From the NCBI GenBank assembly GCA_026936335.1, contig JAPMXV010000004.1, positions 186,001 to 250,000 of the forward strand: a DNA stretch of 64,000 nt, given 5' to 3'. The notes under the pieces were generated by a model. That model saw only the letters and a list, made by a program, of their open reading frames with translations, ran no database searches and was not told the DNA's origin. This stretch comes from Mantamonas sphyraenae. Taxonomy: Eukaryota; CRuMs; Mantamonadidae. Made by a program: the position numbers and the translations under genes. How positions within the stretch are numbered: position 1 is the first letter of the stretch; each line of letters opens with the position of its first letter. Positions 57,592-64,000 of the stretch are shown piece after piece.

Positions 57592-60500
57592 ATGATCAAA
57601 CACGGAGGTGAGACGGGAGGCGCTGTGGGAGCCAACAAGGAAGCAAAGGAGATGGACGATGCCCAGTTGATCGACCTACTGGAGGACGAGGAGGAGGAGG
57701 AGGATGACGATGATGACGACGAAGTGCAGTTCTTGGGCATTTCCAAACGCCCTCGAGCAGACGGGAAACGTGAAGAAAGGGCGGAGGAGGCGTCAGATGA
57801 TGACGACGATTCCGATGACGACGACTTTGTGAGCGTGTTGGCGAGCAACACGGCAAAACGACAGCGCGTGGTCAGTTCTCCTGGCCATTTAGGGGTGAAA
57901 CAGGAGCATGAAGAGTGGCAGCGTGTGGAGGGTGATGCGGGAGAGGCGACGTCGTCACGCCGTGCACGCGAGAACGCAGGGGAACACAGGAACCGGCCGG
58001 GAACCGAGTCCAAAGAGCAAAAGAGGGCGCCAAACATGTTGGATATGCTGACGAGGCAACGTTTGACGCAGACTCTTCCTGCGTGGCCGCTGCCCAAGTC
58101 TGCGGAGGAGCTGGTGAAGCTCGTGACGGCGATGGAAACGCTGCACGACTTTTACAAGGCGCGTGGGCTGGCAGTGACGTTTGCGCTGCTGAAGCAGAGT
58201 CTAACGTCGATGGGATTCGACTTTACGTGGCGCAAGGTTGCACAGATGGTGGCACTGGACGGGGCGGCCATGGAGCTGACGACGATGCAGGCGATGCGCA
58301 ACGAGTTTGACCCCATGGAAGAGAGTGAGGAGAGGAAGCCCGAACAGCAGGTGCGCATCACCTTTCTGCCGGATCTGGCGTTGCAGCGGTTCTACCAAGA
58401 GTACAGAGGGGCGTCTGCGCTGGAGCGACACCGGTTTGAGGCGATCCCGTTGGAGGAAATGGGCCTGTTTGAAAGCCGTGGGGACAAGATGCGGCACATG
58501 ATTCTGGAAACGTTGCATCTGCATCAGGGAATGGTGTTGGGGCCGGGCAGACAAGCGCAGTGGTGTAAGCAGGGCGACCATTGGCATCCAGACTTTGACG
58601 TGGACTCGGTGCAGCTGCCCATGGCGAGCCTGCCGTTTCTGGACGAGCACGACACATTCATTGGAGATCGAAGCCAGGAGATGAAGACACGTGCGATGCA
58701 GCGCACGTTTGTGGCTGCCATGGAGCACCTGATGATGAGCGAGAGCGGCGAGGTCCACTTTGCACCGCTGGCCAACAGCAAGTCGCACTTTGACGTGGTT
58801 GCGTTTGTCGAGCACCTTCGCAGCATGCCCTTCTGTGACAAGCAGCTGGTGTACACAAAAACAATTGAGCCGCGGGCAGCACGGCACGGGGAGCTGGAAA
58901 CGGAGCTGAGCCAAGCGACTCAGCTTCTGCTGCACGGCATGGGCATCCGCAGACTGTTTTCGCACCAAGTGGAGGCCATCGAGCATGTGATGGCAGGACG
59001 CAATGTGATCATCACTACGTCGACGTCATCGGGCAAGAGTCTGACGTACTACGTGCCCATTTTCGAGAACTACGTGCGCGACATCACCTCCACCGCGCTG
59101 ATCATGGCTCCCACAAAGGCACTGGCGGCCGACCAGCTACGCTCTGTGCAGGCCATGCTGAAAGGGGCTCATGAGGACCTGGCCGACATCCGGGTGGCCA
59201 CGTATGACGGCGACACGAGCAAACTGCAGCGGAAAATCAACCGCAGGGCAAATGTGCTGATGACGAACCCAGACATGTTGAGTGTGGGCATTTTGCCACA
59301 CCACGAGGAGCTTTGGGCCAGCTTCTTCCGCAATTTACGCGTGGTGGTGCTGGACGAAGCGCACATGTGGTCTGGATTCACAGGGTCGCACATCGCCTTG
59401 CTGTTGAGGCGGTTGCTGCGCGTGGTACGACGTCACGCAGAACGCGATCCTGTGTTTGTGCTGGCCAGTGCAACAATGGCAAACGCACGGCAACACGCAA
59501 AGCAACTCACGACACTGGTTCACGAAGAGGTGAGCGATGACGGCTCGCCAAGCGGTCTGCGCGTGCAGGCTCTGTGGAATCCGCCGCTGGTGAAGGAGGA
59601 TGAGCCGGAGCAAGGCAGATTTAGCAGCAACATGGAAGCTGCGTCGCTGTACTGCTTCCTGCTTCACCACAAGGTGCGCACGCTGCTGTTTGTGGAGACG
59701 CGCAAGCAGGTGGAGGTGCTTGTCAAGATGTTCCAAGACCAGACACGAGAGGCAGACAAGCAGCGCAAGAAACTGACGTCCAAGTACGTGCAGGATGGAC
59801 GTCGGGTGCCCGGACACATGACGCTGTACCCGCAGGCAGAGGAGGTTTTGCGAAGGTCCGGATCACACCGTGGAGGGTACACAAAGGGTAACAGGCGCGA
59901 AGTGGAGCGCCTGTTGTTCAGTGACGAGCTGTTGGGCGCGTGTGCGACCAATTCGCTGGAGATTGGTATCGATGTGGGCGGAATTGCGGCCACAGTGACT
60001 CTCGGCTTCCCGGGAGTGGCGTCGTTCCAACAACAGGCCGGACGTGCAGGACGGTCGGGATCCAACAGCCTGAATGTGATGGTGATGCAAGCAGACCCGA
60101 TGAACCAGTACCTGCTCCGACACCCGGAGGCGATGCTGGACGGCAAGTACGCGCTGACACCGGTCAATCCGCTGAATCCCATGGCCATGCGCAAACATCT
60201 GGCCGCGGCTGCCTACGAGGTGCCCCTGGATGCCACCCAGGACGCCAAACTGTTTGGGCCCGTTTCACAAAGTGGCGTGCAGGACGATGAAGTGGAAACG
60301 AGCACATTCGAAGGGGTGGTCGACGTGCTGCAAGCACACGGCGTGCTGACACAGGACAAAGACACTCAGCTGTACCGATATGCCAAGGACGACTACCCTG
60401 CGGCGTTCAACCTGCGCTCCTCGGATTTGGCCCAGTACACGGTCGTGGATGAACACGGCAAGGAGTTGGAAGAAGGCCTGGACGCCATCGACGTGCAGCT

Positions 60501-61521
60501 GCGCGCACACACGGGGGCCATTCTGCTCCATCGTGGCAAAACGTACCTGATCACAGAGTTGGATCACAACAACAAGGTGGCACACGGGCGTGCGATTGTG
60601 GCCAAGTTTTACACGGACCCAGTGGACCACACACGCGTCAAGATGGACCAAAAGCGAGAAGAAATGACGTACCGCAGCACAAAAGTAGACTATGGCGTGC
60701 TGGACATCAACTTTAAGGTGTTCTTCTACAAAAAGCGTAAGCCAGGCACGGATGTGGTGTTGGAGAAGGTCAAGATCTCGGAGCCGTTTGTGAACTACAA
60801 GACGACGGGCATGCTGATTCACGTGCCTTCCACCGCCCGTGTGGCTCTGGAGGAAGCGAATCTGGAGAAGGAGCGGCTGTGGAAAGCGGCGCGCAGGGAA
60901 CGGCTGGCCAAGAGTGGCAGCGGCAACGGACGCAGCAGCAGCGTCAAAAAGAAGAGCAAGCCTCTGTCGAAGCGCATCAAAGACAAAGGTAAGATCAAAG
61001 TGCGCACAGGATTCTCGGCAGTGGTGCCGACGGCCACCAAGAGCGAGGACGGCGATGGTGGTGGTCAAGGCGATCGTCAAGGCGACGAGGAAGGGGAGAA
61101 GGAGGAAGCGCCACCGGACATGTTGAATCTCAAGGCGGGTGTGCATGCACTGGAGCACGTTTTTCTCAGCTCGGTGCCACTGCTGGTGGGGTGTCCGAGC
61201 ACGCGAGAGATCAGGGGACATGCGTGCGACAGCAGCAACGTGGACAACAAAGCGCCGCGGATGGCCTTGTTTGACACGCGAGAGGGTGGCACGGGTGTTT
61301 GTCACGCAGCCATGACACGCATGCCGCGTCTGCTGGAAACGGTGCACGAAATCATCAGCGCGTGTCCTTGCAAGAACGGCTGCCCATCCTGCATCTACCA
61401 TCCGTTCTGCGAGGACTATAACGCAGAGGAGAACCTGTGCAAAGAGTCTGCCATGTTGATTTGCGAGTGCATGATGGCTGAGGCGGCGGAAGAGGCGAGG
61501 GAAACTGGAGTGAATCCTTGA
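57592..61521 (+). CDS. HRQ1: Hrq1/MrfA-type DEAH helicase with C-terminal four-Cys (DUF1998) domain
   Basis: Single exon, 1,309 residues; ATG 57592, or 57652 (MDDAQLIDLLED). The acidic, disordered N-terminus is followed by a helical region. The SF2 core has TSTSSGKSL (Walker A), APTKALA, VLDEAH, LASAT, TNSLEIGIDVGG and the QQAGRAGRSG motif VI. Next is the family-specific beta-rich region (LITELDHNNKVAHGRAIVAK). The C-terminus has CPCKNGCPSCIYHPFC (about 61363-61412), the metal-binding cluster of the DUF1998 domain, after a Lys-rich insert (about 60,900-61,000). Hrq1/YprA/MrfA helicases unwind 3'-tailed DNA and act in repair of crosslinks and adducts; fungal and plant Hrq1 is called a RecQ4 relative. 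It lies 55 bp downstream of J-protein copy 1. Confidence 0.92.
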   Translation: MIKHGGETGGAVGANKEAKEMDDAQLIDLLEDEEEEEDDDDDDEVQFLGISKRPRADGKREERAEEASDDDDDSDDDDFVSVLASNTAKRQRVVSSPGHLGVKQEHEEWQRVEGDAGEATSSRRARENAGEHRNRPGTESKEQKRAPNMLDMLTRQRLTQTLPAWPLPKSAEELVKLVTAMETLHDFYKARGLAVTFALLKQSLTSMGFDFTWRKVAQMVALDGAAMELTTMQAMRNEFDPMEESEERKPEQQVRITFLPDLALQRFYQEYRGASALERHRFEAIPLEEMGLFESRGDKMRHMILETLHLHQGMVLGPGRQAQWCKQGDHWHPDFDVDSVQLPMASLPFLDEHDTFIGDRSQEMKTRAMQRTFVAAMEHLMMSESGEVHFAPLANSKSHFDVVAFVEHLRSMPFCDKQLVYTKTIEPRAARHGELETELSQATQLLLHGMGIRRLFSHQVEAIEHVMAGRNVIITTSTSSGKSLTYYVPIFENYVRDITSTALIMAPTKALAADQLRSVQAMLKGAHEDLADIRVATYDGDTSKLQRKINRRANVLMTNPDMLSVGILPHHEELWASFFRNLRVVVLDEAHMWSGFTGSHIALLLRRLLRVVRRHAERDPVFVLASATMANARQHAKQLTTLVHEEVSDDGSPSGLRVQALWNPPLVKEDEPEQGRFSSNMEAASLYCFLLHHKVRTLLFVETRKQVEVLVKMFQDQTREADKQRKKLTSKYVQDGRRVPGHMTLYPQAEEVLRRSGSHRGGYTKGNRREVERLLFSDELLGACATNSLEIGIDVGGIAATVTLGFPGVASFQQQAGRAGRSGSNSLNVMVMQADPMNQYLLRHPEAMLDGKYALTPVNPLNPMAMRKHLAAAAYEVPLDATQDAKLFGPVSQSGVQDDEVETSTFEGVVDVLQAHGVLTQDKDTQLYRYAKDDYPAAFNLRSSDLAQYTVVDEHGKELEEGLDAIDVQLRAHTGAILLHRGKTYLITELDHNNKVAHGRAIVAKFYTDPVDHTRVKMDQKREEMTYRSTKVDYGVLDINFKVFFYKKRKPGTDVVLEKVKISEPFVNYKTTGMLIHVPSTARVALEEANLEKERLWKAARRERLAKSGSGNGRSSSVKKKSKPLSKRIKDKGKIKVRTGFSAVVPTATKSEDGDGGGQGDRQGDEEGEKEEAPPDMLNLKAGVHALEHVFLSSVPLLVGCPSTREIRGHACDSSNVDNKAPRMALFDTREGGTGVCHAAMTRMPRLLETVHEIISACPCKNGCPSCIYHPFCEDYNAEENLCKESAMLICECMMAEAAEEARETGVNP

Positions 61522-61645
61522 AACGGAAATTGCTTTTGCTCGTTGACCAGAGGTGCATGTCTCTCACAACGCCTGGCAACCATCCGTGTCTACACACACA
61601 AGTGAGCACACGAGCGTGTGTGAAACCCAACTCCAACGTGGCCAA

Positions 61646-62713
61646 TCAACAGTCGGCGCAGTGCTGGTTTTGAGCAGCCATCTTGCGCAGCTTGCGATTG
61701 GACGGGCGCTTCATCTTGGGCATGGGAATCTCGCCAGAACGCACCTTGCGCACATATTCCTCACGAGCGATGATGTTCTGGGCCTCCTCGATGGTGAGCC
61801 CCTTGGTCGCCGCCAGATGTTCGGCCGCACTCTCTCCTTTGCCAAGCATCCACATGACCAGAGTGTATGGCAGCAGCACAATGCGCACAATAAACACGTC
61901 CTGCAATCTGGGCTTGGCGATACCGCCCAAAGACCACTGGAAGCCCGTTCCGTCGTCGTCGTTGTCAAACATGCCCTCGTCCGCGTCGTCGTCCATGCCC
62001 GATCCGGAGACGTCGCTGTCCTCAGTTTCCTCTTGTTGCTCTTGTGCTTCCTGATGCTCTTTGAGCTCTTGCATCATCTTGCGCTTGGCTCTCTTGCCCC
62101 GTCCGCGAAGCATGGCCTTGCGCTTCATCTCTTCGTGCGCCTCCTCCGCCGCCTGCCTGTCCAGACGCTTCTTGCGTGCACTCTTGAACTGCAACGAATT
62201 GCGGACGGCGTTGTGGCGGTTGTGGTAGCGCACATAGGCCGTAAAGTACTGGATCAGCGACACGAGAATCGCAGCCACCACTGCCACGCTGTACACACTG
62301 TGCTGCGCCCCGTAATGGGCTGGATAGCGCGTGTCGTTCACACCAAACGACCAGTCCATGGGAAGGTCTTCGGGCTCCCGCCCATACGTGGACAGGTGGT
62401 CGTACCGCCGACGCAGCGTCGGGTCGAGCAGGATGTCCTTGGCGTCGGCCAGGTCCCGAAACATGGCCGTGGCGCTCTTTGAGTTCTGCGCCTTGTCTGG
62501 ATGGTGCAGCTTGGACTTTTTCCGGTACGCTCGCTTGATCACGTCTGGCGCCGCCTGTCTGCTGATCCCCAGCAACTCATACAGCGACTTGTGGTGCCGT
62601 GTGTGGATCTCCATCAGTTTCCTGCTGTCCATGTGCGCCTCTGCGCCGCCTGCACACACACACACAACCACCAACAGGGCTACCAAGATCTTCCACGACG
62701 ACAACGCAAGCAT
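61646..62713 (-). CDS. ER membrane J-protein (DNAJC25-like), copy 2
   Basis: Single exon, 355 residues from ATG 62713. This Met is chosen over 62785 because it begins a signal peptide (MLALSSWKILVALLVVVCVC). The J domain has HPD in KKSKLHHPDKAQNSK. The segment order matches the copy at 56271: signal peptide, J domain, membrane segment (VYSVAVVAAILVSLIQYFTA), a charged coiled coil (longer here, with an acidic insert), and a second hydrophobic stretch preceded by LQDVFIVRIVLLPYTLVMW. That last stretch aligns with ITDVFAFQIVLYPIRLL of the other copy. It is probably another lumenal J-domain co-chaperone for BiP. It is convergent with the helicase, 124 bp away. Confidence 0.87.
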   Translation of the reverse strand: MLALSSWKILVALLVVVCVCAGGAEAHMDSRKLMEIHTRHHKSLYELLGISRQAAPDVIKRAYRKKSKLHHPDKAQNSKSATAMFRDLADAKDILLDPTLRRRYDHLSTYGREPEDLPMDWSFGVNDTRYPAHYGAQHSVYSVAVVAAILVSLIQYFTAYVRYHNRHNAVRNSLQFKSARKKRLDRQAAEEAHEEMKRKAMLRGRGKRAKRKMMQELKEHQEAQEQQEETEDSDVSGSGMDDDADEGMFDNDDDGTGFQWSLGGIAKPRLQDVFIVRIVLLPYTLVMWMLGKGESAAEHLAATKGLTIEEAQNIIAREEYVRKVRSGEIPMPKMKRPSNRKLRKMAAQNQHCADC

Positions 62714-62796
62714 CTCGGGGCAATGGCGTGTGTGGATGGACTGGGGAAAGGGTGGTTGCTTTGGCGCAGTTGCCGAGTCACTCATTCATTTCGAAA

Positions 62797-63919
62797 TCAC
62801 AACACGAGCATCATGCCACCAGCACTGTGCACAGGCTGCGACACTTCGTCCTCCTGCTCTTGTTCCTCCTCGCTTTGCTGCTGCTGCTGCTTCTGCTGTC
62901 CGCCGTCCTGCTCGCCGTCGTCCTCCACGCTGAGCGGATCGTCCTCGCCAAAGGCCAGCTTAGTGGCCGGCTTGTCGCTGCTCATCAGGCGGCCCACCGT
63001 CTCCTCCAGGGCCATGGCGTTGTTCTCTGCCGCGTTCTCTGCGTCCATGCCGTTGGTGCTGAGGAAGGCCTTGGCCTTGTTCGGGCCAGAGCGGATTTCC
63101 ACAGCCACGTCGTTGTTCCTGTTCTCCTGCTGTGCCTGCGCCGACGGCTGCTTGCTCTTGGGCAACACACGCAGTGCACCCGTGCTCAGGCCTCCAAACA
63201 CCTTCTTCTGGCTGCCACCAGCCTGGGCAGCGCGCCTTGACTTGCGGATGGTTTCGCGCAGCGACGACGACGACGACGGCGTCTTGCTCTTGCGTGCACT
63301 CGATCCCACCTTGGCGCCTCCTGAGGCGCTCTTGGAGCTGGAACGCAGCGCCATCTTGATTTTCTGCATGCTGTCGGGCTTGACGTACAGGCCGGCGTAT
63401 GCCTGCAGGCTCTGCTGCTCGATGCTGCCACGCACGGCGTCCCACATACCGTCAAGGTGAAGCAGGGCACGTTTGCCAGCGGTACGAGTCACGCTCTCCT
63501 TGCCACACACCAGCGTGGCCAGACAGAGCACCAACGAGTGCACAAACTCTTCCTGGGCCTGGAGAGTGTCCACCACATGTGCGTTGCGACGCTGCGGAAG
63601 CACACTGAGGCAGTCCTGCATCAGCTGAGCCACACAGGCAACCACTTTGCTGTTGTTGTGTTCGCTCTCGTGAACCAGCGCCTGCAGCGCCTCCACGCTC
63701 GGATATCCCGTCACCAGCGAGTTCATGGCCTTCATGGCCTCGTCCCGGATGAACCGCTTGTCGTTGATGGCCCGCATCAGCAGAGGCGGAAGCACACGGT
63801 CCACAGCCACGTGCTCGCCCAGCTGCGTGCACACATCCTGGTAGCACAGAAGCGAGATCTTCACAATCGACGACCTCAGGCTCACCACAGTCGACTCCAG
63901 TGTTTCGCAAATGTGTGTG
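62797..63919 (-). CDS. TOG/CLASP-like HEAT protein, C-terminal part (5' end outside window)
   Basis: The last exon probably starts at 63919, after a GTGCAG acceptor with a CTAAC branch-like motif about 50 nt upstream; the frame is also open to 63963. It encodes about 373 residues. The first 170 form HEAT helices of TOG type: VVSLRSSIVKISLLCYQDV, LPPLLMRAINDKRFIRDEA, VVACVAQLMQDCLSVL. These resemble CLASP or TOGARAM TOG domains, which bind tubulin. A Ser/Lys-rich linker follows, with a Q-rich acidic tail and end GGMMLVL. With the upstream part missing, the number of TOG units is unknown. A microtubule-associated protein is likely, but other HEAT proteins cannot be excluded. Confidence 0.7.
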
Positions 63920-64000
63920 CTGCACAAACGGGCGTGGGTGGGTTCATGCAGAGTTAGCACCATTGGTTGTTGCTCGTGTGTGCTTGTGCGTTTTCTTCAG

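Noticed and set aside
60265-61401. 378-codon frame antisense to the helicase
   Set aside because: The Hrq1 helicase motifs and Cys cluster lie exactly on the other strand.
1-64000. tRNA, rRNA, transposable element, CRISPR or viral sequence
   Set aside because: No cloverleaf-like A/B box pair, rRNA core, reverse transcriptase or transposase motif, long terminal or inverted repeat, or regularly spaced repeat array was noticed. Computational scans (tRNAscan, Rfam, RepeatMasker) would be needed to be sure.

Overview
This window is nuclear DNA from a gene-dense, GC-rich unicellular eukaryote. The evidence is the gene content: signal recognition particle SRP19, an Hrq1-type helicase, a myotubularin with FYVE finger, CH, FERM, MORN and TOG proteins, and a mitochondrial IF-2. 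Genes also carry spliceosomal introns of about 60-350 nt with GTRNGT donors, AG acceptors and a recurrent CTGAC/CTAAC branch-site-like motif. All three standard stop codons are used, TGA most often. The lineage cannot be fixed from the sequence. The mix (ADP-glucokinase, indoleamine dioxygenase, a talin-like FERM head, a SIKE-family protein, a KY-type transglutaminase) would suit a free-living protist near the opisthokont/apusomonad part of the tree, but this is only inference.

Layout: (1-7 kb) the tail of an unrecognised gene, Notchless/Rsa4, mitochondrial IF-2 and ADP-dependent glucokinase. (6.8-14.6 kb) one giant gene for a roughly 2,557-residue CH-HEAT-coiled-coil protein. (14.7-21.3 kb) a plus-strand run of VPS9-domain protein, indoleamine dioxygenase, MORN protein and Nudix-like protein. 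(21.3-27.0 kb, minus) a long-tailed small GTPase, lysosomal beta-mannosidase and a nucleolar Lys-rich protein. (27.1-34.6 kb) an EamA transporter, myotubularin-FYVE and an unrecognised RxDS-repeat protein. (34.6-39.5 kb) a TAF1C/Rrn6-like Pol I factor and an F-box/WD40 protein. (39.5-44.7 kb, minus) SRP19, a talin-head-like FERM protein and an F-box/LRR protein. (44.8-51 kb) a myristoylatable CAP-Gly/transglutaminase protein, PDAT and a double-PH protein. (51-57.5 kb) SART3, a SIKE/FGFR1OP2-family protein, sphingolipid desaturase and an ER J-protein. (57.6-64 kb) an Hrq1 helicase, a second ER J-protein and the C-terminal part of a TOG/CLASP-like gene.

The genes do not form one pathway. There are loose themes of ribosome and RNP biogenesis (Notchless, nucleolar Lys-rich protein, TAF1C-like, SRP19, SART3), membrane and lipid biology (myotubularin, VPS9 Rab5 GEF, PDAT, DES1, beta-mannosidase, ER J-proteins) and cytoskeleton (CH protein, FERM protein, CAP-Gly protein, TOG protein, SIKE-family protein).

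The most striking structural property is compaction. Seven gene pairs are head-to-head across about 60-135 bp. Convergent genes are 12-124 bp apart, and one pair overlaps by 6 bp at a shared TCATGA. Several same-strand neighbours touch or overlap at stop/start codons (ATGA twice, an 11-bp overlap once, TGAATG once). Only one stretch longer than 300 bp (43738-44097) lacks a firmly assigned gene. No rRNA, tRNA, transposon, CRISPR or prokaryotic-style operon signals were seen. Intron coordinates are my own reading of splice signals and frames and have not been checked against transcripts.
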